NCBI GenBank assembly: GCA_023134145.1
Contig: JAGLUW010000018.1
Coordinates: 62,001-126,000 of the forward strand
DNA: 64,000 bases
Origin: Sulfuriflexus sp.
GTDB lineage: Bacteria > Pseudomonadota > Gammaproteobacteria > AKS1
Direction: 5' to 3'
Position numbers and translations under genes: made by a program. Shown one piece after another: positions 40,142 to 48,436 of this stretch; position 1 is the first letter of the stretch, and each line of letters starts with the position of its first letter. The notes beneath the pieces were generated by a model. It was given only the letters and a program-made list of their open reading frames with translations. It was not told the DNA's origin and searched no databases.

Positions 40142-40891
40142 ATGATTGAGCAAATATGGTTATTTTTCATCTCTTTAGTGGCGAATATATTCTCTGCATT
40201 TGCCGGTGGTGGTGCTGGGCTTATTCAATTACCGGCCTTATTATTCCTCGGTTTACCTTTCTCTGTTGCGCTGGCGACTCATAAAGTGGCTAGTGTGGCA
40301 CTTGGCGTTGGAGCGACAATTCGCCATGCGAGAGAGAAGGGGTTAGAACGTCAGTTCGTTCTCTATATGCTGTTGGCGGGACTCCCGGGTGTTGTTTTGG
40401 GGGCGAACCTTATTTTGTATGTAGCCGATAGACCCGCTGAAATCGCCTTGGGGATATTGACGGCGGGCTTAGGTATTTATTCTATTACCAAGCGTGAATT
40501 AGGTTTGGCTCATACCCCAATGAATCGAGACCGACGAGGATTTGCGATAGGTACTGCGGTGTTGTTTCTGATAGGTGTCCTGAATGGTTCACTGACCTCG
40601 GGCACCGGCCTATTTGTCACTTTATGGTTAGTGCGTTGGTTTGGTCTCGATTACAAACGTGCCGTTGCACACACTTTGATCTTGGTTGGGCTATTTTGGA
40701 ATGGTGCGGGTGCTATTACCTTGGGCCTGTTGAGCGAAATTCATTGGCCATGGTTGCCAGCGTTGTTAGCCGGTTCGCTACTCGGTGGTTATATCGGTGC
40801 GCACTTGGCCATCGTGAAAGGAAATCGTTGGATCAAACGAATTTACGAAGCGATCACGTTGTTGATTGGCTTGAAGTTGATTGTTGGTTAG
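40142..40891 (+). CDS. TauE/SafE (TSUP) family anion permease
   Basis: Membrane protein of about 249 residues with seven to eight hydrophobic helices and the TSUP motif FAGGGAGLIQLPALLFLG, then VALATHKVASVALG; the second half contains LNGSLTSGTGLFVTLWLV, the inverted-repeat counterpart. The family exports sulfite, sulfonates or other small organic anions; the substrate cannot be told here. The ATG at 40142 (MIEQIW) is preferred because the 11 upstream in-frame residues do not look like family N-terminus. Its stop codon is the first base triplet of an 89-bp palindrome. Confidence 0.9.
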   Translation: MIEQIWLFFISLVANIFSAFAGGGAGLIQLPALLFLGLPFSVALATHKVASVALGVGATIRHAREKGLERQFVLYMLLAGLPGVVLGANLILYVADRPAEIALGILTAGLGIYSITKRELGLAHTPMNRDRRGFAIGTAVLFLIGVLNGSLTSGTGLFVTLWLVRWFGLDYKRAVAHTLILVGLFWNGAGAITLGLLSEIHWPWLPALLAGSLLGGYIGAHLAIVKGNRWIKRIYEAITLLIGLKLIVG

Positions 40892-40977
40892 CTATCTATC
40901 CGGTTATTACATCGCCTCCGCATTCATTCTGCGAATGAACGCTAATGTCGTCGATATAATAACCGAATAGATAGCTA
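40889..40977. repeat. 89-bp near-perfect inverted repeat
   Basis: The arms 40889-40914 and 40952-40977 match at 24 of 26 positions when one is reverse complemented (they begin TAGCTATCTAT). The 37-bp interior contains a second stem CATTCATTC / GAATGAACG with a TGC tip. The whole can fold into one long hairpin. There is no T run, so it is not a standard terminator. It could be a miniature inverted-repeat element or an mRNA 3'-stabilising structure of the TSUP gene. Confidence 0.7.
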
Positions 40978-41032
40978 GGAACGGTTGTCAATGTGACGTG
41001 TATGTTATCAGGCCACAGTCTCGTGAAGTGTG

Positions 41033-41062
41033 CCGTCATTGCGAGCGATAGCGCGGCAATCT
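41033..41062. repeat. GTCATTGCGAG-type dispersed palindromic repeat
   Basis: Contains GTCATTGCGAGCGA and ends GCGGCAATCT; the ATTGC / GCAAT ends pair. Sequences of the form GTCATTGCGAG...GGCAATC are dispersed repeats known from many unrelated bacteria. One copy only is seen here, between the 89-bp palindrome and pyrE. Confidence 0.5.
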
Positions 41063-41077
41063 AGCCAGTCTTCCTGC

Positions 41078-41728
41078 CTACGCCTTCGGCCCATATTCCG
41101 CACGATAAGCACGAATTTTATCTAGGTGTTCAGCTTGGTCTGGTTTATCAGAAAGATAAGTGATCAAATCATCGAGCACAACAATACTCGCGACCTTGAG
41201 GTCATTGCGTTGTTCAACAGCCTGAATGGCGGTGAGGTCACTATCTAAACCACGTTCCATACGATCCAGAGAAATGGATACGCCTGATGCAGTCGCACCT
41301 GCGGCTTTAATAATATCAACAGATTCATCAATCGACATACCAGATGAAATCACGTCATCAATAATAAGCACTTTGCCTTCAAGTTTAGCGCCGACTGTCA
41401 TACCACCTTCGCCGTGATCTTTGGCTTCTTTGCGGTTAAAGACATAAGGCACGTTGCGGCCATGATGTTCAAACAAAGCAACACTGGCCGTCGCTACAAG
41501 AGGGATGCCTTTGTAGGCTGGACCAAAGATACAGTCATACTCGATGCCGCTATCTTGAATCGATTGGGCGTAGTAACGACCTAATTTCGCCAAGCTCTCG
41601 CCAGTGTTGAATAAACCTGAATTAAAGAAATAAGGGCTAACACGGCCAGATTTGAGGGTAAATTCGCTAAAACACAGCACATTGGTTGCGATCGCGAAGT
41701 CGAGAAATTCATGTTGGTAATCTTGCAT
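41078..41728 (-). CDS. pyrE: Orotate phosphoribosyltransferase
   Basis: Converts orotate and PRPP to OMP in pyrimidine synthesis. The 216 residues show [15 protein letters not shown] near the N-terminus, the GPAYKGIPL segment, the flexible loop [13 protein letters not shown], and the PRPP-binding motif [13 protein letters not shown]. The start [13 protein letters not shown] at 41728 matches the family; an open extension of 60 residues upstream does not and overlaps the divergent xth gene. Divergent from the exonuclease III/Crc-like gene, exactly as pyrE and crc are paired in pseudomonads. Confidence 0.97.
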   Translation of the reverse strand: MQDYQHEFLDFAIATNVLCFSEFTLKSGRVSPYFFNSGLFNTGESLAKLGRYYAQSIQDSGIEYDCIFGPAYKGIPLVATASVALFEHHGRNVPYVFNRKEAKDHGEGGMTVGAKLEGKVLIIDDVISSGMSIDESVDIIKAAGATASGVSISLDRMERGLDSDLTAIQAVEQRNDLKVASIVVLDDLITYLSDKPDQAEHLDKIRAYRAEYGPKA

Positions 41729-41798
41729 ATTGTATTGCCATGTCAGTATGTGGAATGATGCCGCGTAATATACACGCTGTGAGCAAAGGTTGGAACGT

Positions 41799-42572
41799 AT
41801 GCGCATTATTACTGCAAATTTAAATGGGATTCGCGCCGCTGAGCGCAAGGGCTTTTTTGACTGGATGAAGAAGCAGCGGCTTGACGTGCTATGCATACAG
41901 GAAACCAAGGCACAGGAAGAACAGCTGAGTGCCGATGCCTTTCACCCCAAGGGTTATTTCAATTATTTCTTTGATGCCGAGAAAAAGGGCTATAGCGGTG
42001 TGGCTTTGTACTGTAAGCAAGAGCCAGATGCGGTGCGTACGGGTCTGGGTTGGCCGCATTGCGATACCGAAGGTCGTTGGATTGAGGCAGACTTCGGTAA
42101 GCTCACGGTCGTGTCGTTGTATTTACCATCGGGTTCATCAAGCGATGAGCGTCATGCCAATAAGCTAGATTTCATGGATAGGCTTCGCGCTGAAATGAAA
42201 AAGATGCGCCGCCGTAAACGTGAATACATTATCACTGGTGACTTTAATACCGTGCATACCGAAATTGATATTAAGAACTTTAAACCCAACCGTAAAAATT
42301 CAGGCTGTACCGATGCCGAACGTCAGTGGATGGATGACGTGTTGAACAAAGATGGTTGGACGGATGCCTTTCGCGTTGTAGAGAAGGGCCCAGATAATTA
42401 TACGTGGTGGTCAAATCGCGGTAATGCCCGCGCCAACAACGTCGGTTGGCGCATTGATTACCAGCTAGTCACACCGGGGCTGGCGGATAAGGTCAAGAAA
42501 GCCAGTGTCTATACAGAGAACTGGTTTTCTGACCATGCTCCGTTAAGCATCGATTATGACTACGAGCTATAA
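41799..42572 (+). CDS. Exonuclease III family AP endonuclease (syntenic with Crc)
   Basis: A 257-residue exonuclease III/AP endonuclease-fold protein. All catalytic positions look intact: N in TANLNGIR, E in IQETKA, D/N in TGDFNTVH, and the D-H pair in FSDHAP. It is therefore likely an active AP endonuclease/3' exonuclease. Position next to divergent pyrE is that of Pseudomonas crc, whose product has the same fold but lost the nuclease residues. It can be viewed as an active homologue in the Crc locus. The ATG at 41799 is used; the frame opens 9 bp earlier with TTG. Confidence 0.9.
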   Translation: MRIITANLNGIRAAERKGFFDWMKKQRLDVLCIQETKAQEEQLSADAFHPKGYFNYFFDAEKKGYSGVALYCKQEPDAVRTGLGWPHCDTEGRWIEADFGKLTVVSLYLPSGSSSDERHANKLDFMDRLRAEMKKMRRRKREYIITGDFNTVHTEIDIKNFKPNRKNSGCTDAERQWMDDVLNKDGWTDAFRVVEKGPDNYTWWSNRGNARANNVGWRIDYQLVTPGLADKVKKASVYTENWFSDHAPLSIDYDYEL

Positions 42573-43103
42573 CTAGTGTGGTGCGTGATCTAATAAGTGG
42601 TTATAGGTGCGTTGTAAGGTACGGAGCAGATCATCGAGTGCGCTGATTTCGCTACGCAGTGTGTCACGTACGACAGAATTTTTTTCTACGCGGAGTTGAT
42701 CTTCTTTTTTGCGAAGATCATCAATTGCTGTTTTAATTTTTTTGTCGGCATCGTAGAGTTTTTTACCGTAGCGGTAATTCTCTAAAAATTCAGGCTCTAG
42801 ATCCGCGGGGCAAACATGATGGTAATAACGATTGGCTTCACCGACATGACGACCATTAGACGGTGAACAATAGGTTCTAATACCTTTGTTATAACCCTGT
42901 GTATATTTTTCACGGCTAGGTCGCACGCCGTGTTCGGCACAAGCTTTTGCGTGTGTATCAATTGACTCAGGTTTATAGCCTTGCCGACCATCGCGATAAC
43001 CAATGTCACTCCAGTTACCAGCGAGACACTGTTCTTTAGAAAGACTGGCACAGCCACTTAGGCCAAAGGCCAACATAAGCACAAAAATGGAACGCAACAT
43101 CAT
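42573..43103 (-). CDS. DUF2799-type lipoprotein
   Basis: A 176-residue putative lipoprotein with lipobox LSGC (Cys 18). It carries the DUF2799 pattern: CLAGNWSDIGYRDGRQG, then HAKACAEHGVRP and TYCSPSNGRHVGEANRYYHHVCP, where several cysteines may form disulfides. The C-terminal third is a coiled coil (about 115-165). Function unknown. It meets the xth-like gene stop to stop with no gap. Confidence 0.82.
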   Translation of the reverse strand: MMLRSIFVLMLAFGLSGCASLSKEQCLAGNWSDIGYRDGRQGYKPESIDTHAKACAEHGVRPSREKYTQGYNKGIRTYCSPSNGRHVGEANRYYHHVCPADLEPEFLENYRYGKKLYDADKKIKTAIDDLRKKEDQLRVEKNSVVRDTLRSEISALDDLLRTLQRTYNHLLDHAPH

Positions 43104-43199
43104 GGGAATTTCCTTAACTTAAATAAACAATACAGTTTGTTTATTATGCAGGATTGCCCATGTGGAGGCGATATAAGATTTCGTTTTTACCCTACTGTA

Positions 43200-43406
43200 T
43201 TAGTCTGATTTGTTTTTAAACAACATCTTAGAAAACATAATCCCCGGGCAAATTCCGGTAATGGCAGCAAATAATAAGAACACGGCTGGTATATAGAGAA
43301 CCCAGCTAACGACTTCAAACCCGGTATGCCAGATACCAAGCCAGATTACTGAACTTAGAAATAATAAGAAAAAGCGGATGGGTGCACCTACTTTAGAAAT
43401 ATTCAT
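43200..43406 (-). CDS. DUF2892-like small inner-membrane protein
   Basis: A 68-residue protein with two hydrophobic helices (FFLLFLSSVIWLGIW, WVLYIPAVFLLFAAITG) and a CPG turn (ITGICPGIMFSK), the DUF2892/YgaP-type pattern. The start at 43406 is chosen for its AGGAG site 8 bases upstream; the frame extends to 43472 without ribosome site. In other proteins this domain follows rhodanese domains; here it stands alone. Function unknown. Confidence 0.75.
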   Translation of the reverse strand: MNISKVGAPIRFFLLFLSSVIWLGIWHTGFEVVSWVLYIPAVFLLFAAITGICPGIMFSKMLFKNKSD

Positions 43407-43518
43407 AACATGTCTCCTTTTCAGTCCGTGTGAAAAATAGTCAGTGTGAATAATGCTGAGTATACGCTTCACTGCGTGCTAGAGTAGGCCTAAATAATAA
43501 AACGACCACGGTTCTTCT

Positions 43519-44907
43519 ATGTCTTCATCATCGAATGGTTTCCAGCCGCTGCATAGCTGGCGTGAGTCGCTATTGGTTTATACCAAGCCTCGTGTGGTTG
43601 GTATGCTATTCCTCGGTTTCTCTGCAGGCCTGCCATTTCTGTTGGTGTTTTCTACTCTTTCTGCTTGGTTGAATGATGCCAATGTAAGCAAGGCTACGAT
43701 TGGTTTCTTTAGTTGGATTGGCATTACCTATTCCATCAAGGTGATTTGGGCGCCAGTGATTGACCGTTTACCCCTGCCTTTCTTGACGCGAGTATTGGGC
43801 AAGCGACGCAGCTGGATGCTAGTGGCGCAAATAGGTATTGCTTGCGGCCTGTTAGGCATGGCAAGCATTAACCCGACAGAAGATTTACAAACGATTGCCT
43901 TATTCGGTTTATTAGTTGCATTTAGTTCGGCAACGCAAGACGTAGCATTGGACGCCTACCGTATTGAGGCGATGGATAAAGAATACCAAGGAGCGATGTC
44001 GGCGATATATATCTTTGGTTATCGGTTTGCATTATTGGTAGCCGGTGCAGGATCTTTTTATATTGCAGAGTATGTCGATTGGCCAACCGCCTATATCGTC
44101 ATGGCATTACTAATGGGTGTCGGCATGTGTACGGTATTGGTTATTCGCGAACCTGAGCATGTGATTAGTGGTGCAACGCGAGATCAGGAAACAAATACTG
44201 CTGCAGTCTTTGATGGTGGCCCAACTGATTCAACATGGCACTGTATAAAAGAGTGGTTTAGTACTGCGGTGGTGAGTCCATTTGTAGATTTTGTTAAACG
44301 CTACGGCAAGTTTGCATTTATTATTCTTATCTTTGTCGGCATTTATCGTATCTCTGATATTACGATGGGAGTGATGGCAAACCCGTTTTATCTCGATATG
44401 GGTTACAGCAAGATCGAGATTGCCAATATAGGAAAAATATTTGGCTTCTTTATGAGTCTGTTTGGCGCATTGGTTGGCGGTGTGTTGGTGGTGCGTTATG
44501 GCATTCATCGACCATTAGTTCTTGGTGCGATATTGGTTGCGGTAACCAATTTACTATTTGCTTACTTAGCAACGTTGGGGCCAGATTTAGTTTGGTTAAG
44601 TATTGTCATTAGCGCAGATAATTTTTCCGGTGGTTTAGCCGGTTCGGCCTTTATTGCTTTTCTTTCCAGTTTGACTAATTCAGCTTATACCGCGACGCAA
44701 TATGCTTTATTTAGTTCGATCATGACTTTGCCTGCAAAAATACTCGGTGGTTTTTCAGGCGTGATCGTTGAAGGCTATGGTTACGAATGGTTCTTTAGTT
44801 ATGCGGCGGTATTAGGCATTCCTGCGATTATTGTCGCACTGTATTTAACTCTGAGTCCTTTGGCACGACGGCAGCAATTGTCGGCAGAACAAGCATCTGG
44901 GCATTAG
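43519..44907 (+). CDS. ampG: AmpG-like muropeptide permease (MFS)
   Basis: A 462-residue major facilitator with about 12 helices. Features of the AmpG family are the N-terminal LLVYTKPRVVGMLFLGFSAGLPF, ATIGFFSWIGI, VIWAPVIDRLPLP and the SATQDVALDAYRIE segment in helix 4. AmpG imports anhydromuropeptides from the periplasm for cell-wall recycling. It is shorter than two-domain variants but complete for transport. Stop-to-stop with a small membrane gene on the other strand. Confidence 0.9.
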   Translation: MSSSSNGFQPLHSWRESLLVYTKPRVVGMLFLGFSAGLPFLLVFSTLSAWLNDANVSKATIGFFSWIGITYSIKVIWAPVIDRLPLPFLTRVLGKRRSWMLVAQIGIACGLLGMASINPTEDLQTIALFGLLVAFSSATQDVALDAYRIEAMDKEYQGAMSAIYIFGYRFALLVAGAGSFYIAEYVDWPTAYIVMALLMGVGMCTVLVIREPEHVISGATRDQETNTAAVFDGGPTDSTWHCIKEWFSTAVVSPFVDFVKRYGKFAFIILIFVGIYRISDITMGVMANPFYLDMGYSKIEIANIGKIFGFFMSLFGALVGGVLVVRYGIHRPLVLGAILVAVTNLLFAYLATLGPDLVWLSIVISADNFSGGLAGSAFIAFLSSLTNSAYTATQYALFSSIMTLPAKILGGFSGVIVEGYGYEWFFSYAAVLGIPAIIVALYLTLSPLARRQQLSAEQASGH

Positions 44908-44909
44908 TG

Positions 44910-45173
44910 CTATAGCATATCGATATCAAAACCATAGAGTAAAATAAAATAGGTAGTGATGGTTACGGCTGCTTGAAGGAAGCAAGCGCGTGAATGGGGC
45001 GGATCTTTTTCAAGAAACATACCGCCTTGCAATATACCGATAATGGGCACGGTTGAAGCAACGACACCGACCAGTTTAAGCACAAACCATTGTGGTTTTG
45101 ATTGTCTATTAAAAATAATAGATAAAATTAAAGCGATGCCAGCAAGTGCCATGTATACAGATTCAATGCTCAT
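44910..45173 (-). CDS. Small membrane protein, unknown function
   Basis: An 87-residue protein with three hydrophobic segments (MALAGIALILSIIF, LVGVVASTVPIIGIL, and a C-terminal FLQAAVTITTYFILLYGF). The ATG at 45173 (MSIES) follows a GAGA ribosome-like site; an open extension to 45275 crosses the sigma factor promoter and is unlikely. I do not recognise a family. Divergent from the ECF sigma gene by 125 bp. Confidence 0.6.
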   Translation of the reverse strand: MSIESVYMALAGIALILSIIFNRQSKPQWFVLKLVGVVASTVPIIGILQGGMFLEKDPPHSRACFLQAAVTITTYFILLYGFDIDML

Positions 45174-45257
45174 AAAGATCTCGGTATTGCGATTAGTTAT
45201 GTGTGAGGCCGATATTAGCAAGCTTTGGCAAGCTGATTCAGTAAAAATCAGGACTTC

Positions 45258-45273
45258 GTCACATTTTAGTGAC
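45258..45273. promoter_or_regulatory. GTCAC-N6-GTGAC inverted repeat before the ECF sigma gene
   Basis: Perfect 5-bp arms around a 6-bp spacer, ending 25 bp before the sigma ATG at 45299. A TATACT hexamer (45285-45290) lies between them and could be a -10. The position is right for an operator or activator site of the divergent region. The regulator is unknown. Confidence 0.35.
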
Positions 45274-45298
45274 ATTTTCTTGCTTATACTTCAGCACC

Positions 45299-45844
45299 AT
45301 GAAGAATATTTTCTCAATTTGGCAGGCACGCAAGAACTCGAATTCGGATTTTGAAGAGTTAGTAGCGCCGCATATCGATCGTCTATATCGCTTAGGTTAT
45401 CGTTTTAGTGGCACGCGCCATGACGCTGAAGATCTGGTTCAAGAATTATTGGTCAAGTTATACCCACGTAGTAAAGAGCTAAACAATATTGAGAAGCTTG
45501 GCCCGTGGTTGTCTAAATCGCTTTATCACTTATTTATCGATCAAGCTCGCCGCGTAACAAATTCGCCGGTTGCCTTGGCCGAAGGTATCGGCATTGAACT
45601 CGAAGCGGTGGCTTGTGTTAATGCTGGGCCAGATGAATATATGATTCGCCAACAACAATTTGCCAGATTGGAAAATGCCTTATTTACCCTCAATTTCGAT
45701 CAGCGAACCTTGGTCGCGATGCATGATATGGAAGGTTATACCCTGCCTGAATTAAGCTCTATGTTAGACACGCCTCTTGGCACGCTCAAATCACGGCTGC
45801 ATCGTGCCCGTGCCAGCCTACGTGAGCAACTAGCTGAAAAATAA
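45299..45844 (+). CDS. ECF-type RNA polymerase sigma factor
   Basis: A 181-residue sigma-70 family ECF factor. Region 2 is visible as LYRLGYRFSGTRHDAEDLVQELLVKLY, with an acidic DAEDLVQE helix, and region 4 as LNFDQRTLVAMHDMEGYTLPELSSMLDTPLGTLKSRLHRAR (given by its ends: the TPLGTLKSRLHRAR recognition helix). The start at 45299 (MKNIFS) is used, with an open extension upstream to 45269 overlapping the promoter. It is followed 100 bp later by a zinc-finger anti-sigma gene and then by two exported proteins that are candidate targets. Confidence 0.92.
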   Translation: MKNIFSIWQARKNSNSDFEELVAPHIDRLYRLGYRFSGTRHDAEDLVQELLVKLYPRSKELNNIEKLGPWLSKSLYHLFIDQARRVTNSPVALAEGIGIELEAVACVNAGPDEYMIRQQQFARLENALFTLNFDQRTLVAMHDMEGYTLPELSSMLDTPLGTLKSRLHRARASLREQLAEK

Positions 45845-45944
45845 GTAAAAACCCATGTCGCTCAAGAAGAAAGCCAAAGTAATCGTATTTGAAGGAACCT
45901 TTTGGCGTCGCCGTTCGTGTAAACGGGTAACAGAGGACAAAACC

Positions 45945-46628
45945 ATGCAGTGCGCTGAACTTCAACAACACATCGACGACCGACTGGACGACCAGTTGTC
46001 TGAGATGGAATGTGCCGCGATGGATCGCCATCTCGAACATTGTGCCGATTGTCGCGGTGCGTTTGCGGAAGAGAAGGCAATGCGGGAAGCGTTAATGGAC
46101 ATGCCTGTTCCTGATGCTTCGATTGGTTTTGCTGCTCGTGCCCTTCGTCGAGCTGCGGCAGCCAATGCAGTAAGTCATCATCCTGTCCGCAACCGAGCTT
46201 TTATGGGCGGTTTTGCAGCAGCGTTGGTGGCCGGGATTGTGCTCTGGTTTGTATCGGGCGTTGTTGGCCCGAATGGAGAGCTCGCAACGTCGCAACCACA
46301 ATTGGCTGAACTGAGTATTAGCCTTTACGAAACGCGTCGGGTCAAACTCTCTTTTAATACACCGGAGAATATGGAAAAGGTACGCGTGTCATTGGTTTTG
46401 CCTGAACATGTGGAACTTGAGGGTTATCCCGGTCGTAAACAGATTGCTTGGTTTACCAAGCTGCACAAGGGTAGCAATGTATTAACTTTACCGCTGTCGG
46501 CACTTCGTTCGGATAAGGGCATATTTACTGTCAAGATTGGAACAGGTGAAGAGCAGGAGACAATGCAATTTTACCTGAATGTAGCAAAGCCAGGTTTCTC
46601 TACGCTGGAGGCCCCTAAATCGGCATAA
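45945..46628 (+). CDS. Zinc-finger anti-sigma factor, membrane-anchored
   Basis: A 227-residue single-pass protein. The cytoplasmic N-terminus has the ZAS motif H-x3-C-x2-C (H29, C33, C36 in HLEHCADC), with one membrane helix at about 85-108 (GGFAAALVAGIVLWFVSGVV). The periplasmic beta-rich domain has SLYETRRVKLSFNTPENMEKVRV and ends in LNVAKPG. It should bind and inhibit the upstream sigma factor. The ATG at 45945 has GAGGACAAAACC upstream; an in-frame ATG at 45855 would add 30 basic residues. Confidence 0.85.
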   Translation: MQCAELQQHIDDRLDDQLSEMECAAMDRHLEHCADCRGAFAEEKAMREALMDMPVPDASIGFAARALRRAAAANAVSHHPVRNRAFMGGFAAALVAGIVLWFVSGVVGPNGELATSQPQLAELSISLYETRRVKLSFNTPENMEKVRVSLVLPEHVELEGYPGRKQIAWFTKLHKGSNVLTLPLSALRSDKGIFTVKIGTGEEQETMQFYLNVAKPGFSTLEAPKSA

Positions 46629-46667
46629 GCCGAGTGGCCCACACAATAAAAGTTAAGGAAAACGATA

Positions 46668-47291
46668 ATGAATAAATTTAAATTAACGACCATTGCAGCA
46701 AGTTGCTTATTAGCCTTAGGTGCAGTGCAAGCAGAAGCCGTTGAGATTGTTATCGTTGATGATGGTGGAGTAACGGTTGAAGAGTCTGGAACGGTTGGCG
46801 GTGAGCTTATACCGATTGGTGATGTGCCAACGATTGAACCTGTTGTAATGGAATTACCAGCGGTTGGAGACATTATAGAAATAGAGATAGAAAAACCTGA
46901 AATTGAAGATGAGAAAGACGACATCGATGATGATAAGGATGACTCTAAGGACGATAAAGACGACGCTGAAGATGACAAGGACGAAGCTCACGACGAAAAA
47001 GATGAAGCTGATGATGATAAGGATGAGGCTCACGACGAAAAAGATGAAGCTGATGATGATAAGGATGAGGCTCACGACGAAAAAGATGATGCTGAAGATG
47101 ACAAGGATGAGGCTCACGACGAAAAAGATGAAGCTGAAGATGCCAAGGAAGAATCTGAAGAAGCTAAGGAAGATTCTGAAGATGCTCATGATGAATCAGA
47201 TGAAGCCAAGGAAGATTCTGAAGACGCTCACGAGGATTCAGATGATGCCAAGGACGATTCTGAAGACGCTTCTGAAGACAAAGAAGACTAA
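46668..47291 (+). CDS. Exported, extremely acidic repeat protein
   Basis: A 207-residue protein with a signal peptide (about 1-24, ending VQAEA) and a short Val/Gly-rich hydrophobic part (25-75). From about residue 80 it is almost only Asp, Glu, Lys, Ala, His and Ser. Five 14-residue repeats of the type HDEKDEADDDKDEA are followed by a (A)KEDSEDAH-type stretch. Net charge is very negative, suggesting cation (Ca2+) binding or a disordered, helical spacer. It has a good AAGGA ribosome site and comes 39 bp after the anti-sigma gene. No family recognised; the repeat may evolve by slippage. Confidence 0.85.
   Translation: MNKFKLTTIAASCLLALGAVQAEAVEIVIVDDGGVTVEESGTVGGELIPIGDVPTIEPVVMELPAVGDIIEIEIEKPEIEDEKDDIDDDKDDSKDDKDDAEDDKDEAHDEKDEADDDKDEAHDEKDEADDDKDEAHDEKDDAEDDKDEAHDEKDEAEDAKEESEEAKEDSEDAHDESDEAKEDSEDAHEDSDDAKDDSEDASEDKED
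46947..47156 (+). repeat. Five tandem 42-bp repeats in the acidic protein gene
   Basis: Units start at 46947, 46989, 47031, 47073 and 47115. The units at 46989 and 47031 are identical over all 42 bp; the others differ at a few positions. Each codes for 14 residues in frame. The identical pair suggests recent duplication and possible length variation between strains. Confidence 0.95.
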
Positions 47292-47325
47292 TTATTTAAT
47301 TAGCTCTTAAGCCAGTAATACGCAG

Positions 47326-47358
47326 CCCCTTTCCTCATTATGAGGTGAGGGGTTTGCT
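47326..47358 (+). terminator. Rho-independent terminator after the acidic protein gene
   Basis: The stem CCCCT-TT-CCTCA pairs with TGAGG-TG-AGGGG around a TTA loop (47326-47352), followed by a short T-rich tract. It ends the sigma/anti-sigma/acidic protein unit before the OMP gene. Confidence 0.8.
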
Positions 47359-47430
47359 TATTTATATCAATAAGTTAAGATTATTTAATAATATATTATG
47401 AAATTAAACATTTTGCTTGATGGGATGACA

Positions 47431-48369
47431 ATGAAAAACAAAAACAAATACAAAACAAATTTAGCCATATTTGCTTTATCAGCATTACTTAGTGGTAGCG
47501 CTATGGCTGGTGAATGGGCTGGGCTCGTTTCAGCGACATTGGGTCATGATGACAATGTAACTCTTGGTGATGACAGCAATGTTGTTGCAAGTGATGCAAA
47601 AGATAATTTCCTCGATATTCTTGGTACAGCAGGACGTTACCTCAAGGGTAATAAAGATGATGGTATTCGCTTGACCGGTACCTTGTATAACCGTGAATAT
47701 AATACTGAGGATGCATTCAACTTCTTATTAGTCAGTGGTGGCTTGGCTTACCATAAGAAGTTTGGCAGTTGGCATGGTCGTTTTGGTGCTAAATATGGCT
47801 ACCTTGAGTTTGGTGGTGATCCTTACGAAACTGTTTTTACTCTGAGTGCAGAAGGTCGTCATAAATTTACTAAGAAGACTGAATTGCGAGTGCGTTACCG
47901 TTACAGCGATATTGATGCTGAAAGCAGCCAGTTTAATAGTCTTGAAGGCGATCGACACCAACTACGCGCACAATATCGCTTAAAGCATGGCGGCAACCGT
48001 TACCGTTTAAGTTATACGTTTGAAACCAATGATCGTAATGACAGTAGTCGTTCTGCGACTTCATTTAGTAGCAGTTCACCTGTTCGGCATACACTTCGTG
48101 CAAATGCGAAAATCCCTTTGAATGGTAAGTGGGGCACTGTATTTGACGTGCGTTTCCGAGATAGCCGTTATAAGGATGATAATATCGTAAGTGGTGTTAG
48201 CATTCGTCGTAATGATGATCGCTTTAGAGCGAAAGCAGAGCTGAATTATCAAATTGATAGGAAGACCGATGTGTATGTTGATTACACGCATACGAATAAT
48301 GATTCGAATATCAGTAGTTCTGATTATGATCGAAATGAAATGACAGTGGGTGTTAATTATTTATTCTAA
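47431..48369 (+). CDS. Outer-membrane beta-barrel protein
   Basis: A 312-residue outer membrane protein. A signal peptide (ending SAMA) is followed by GEWAGLVSATLGHDDNVTLGDDS, an N-terminal strand seen in several predicted barrels, and then alternating amphipathic strands (e.g. TELRVRYRYSDID, HQLRAQYRLKH, RYRLSYTFETND). The last residue is Phe in the NYLF ending, the BAM recognition signal. It lies after the terminator of the acidic protein gene, so it has its own promoter. ATG 47431 has a GGGA site; 47425 and 47398 are alternatives. Likely a 12- to 14-stranded barrel of unknown specificity. Confidence 0.82.
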   Translation: MKNKNKYKTNLAIFALSALLSGSAMAGEWAGLVSATLGHDDNVTLGDDSNVVASDAKDNFLDILGTAGRYLKGNKDDGIRLTGTLYNREYNTEDAFNFLLVSGGLAYHKKFGSWHGRFGAKYGYLEFGGDPYETVFTLSAEGRHKFTKKTELRVRYRYSDIDAESSQFNSLEGDRHQLRAQYRLKHGGNRYRLSYTFETNDRNDSSRSATSFSSSSPVRHTLRANAKIPLNGKWGTVFDVRFRDSRYKDDNIVSGVSIRRNDDRFRAKAELNYQIDRKTDVYVDYTHTNNDSNISSSDYDRNEMTVGVNYLF

Positions 48370-48390
48370 GTCATGAAATAATCAGTAATA

Positions 48391-48416
48391 AAAAAGCCCG
48401 CTATTGCGGGCTTTTT
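48391..48416. terminator. Bidirectional rho-independent terminator
   Basis: Perfect stem GCCCGC / GCGGGC (48396-48401, 48406-48411) with a TATT loop, an A run to the left and a T run to the right. It lies between the convergent OMP and metW genes. Confidence 0.93.
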
Positions 48417-48436
48417 TATTGGAAGTACTTAAATAG

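Noticed and set aside
41729-41908. N-terminal extension of pyrE
   Set aside because: The extra 60 residues do not match the family and would overlap the divergent exonuclease gene; MQDYQ at 41728 is the family start.
46947-47156. Tandem repeats considered as a CRISPR array
   Set aside because: The units are contiguous, in frame with the coding sequence, and have no unique spacers.
46903-47310. Lys/Met-rich open frame inside the acidic repeat gene
   Set aside because: Out-of-frame reading of the GAT/GAA/AAG-rich repeat; no ribosome site or signal peptide. The opposite-strand Phe/Ile/Val-rich frame (46854-47189) has the same origin.
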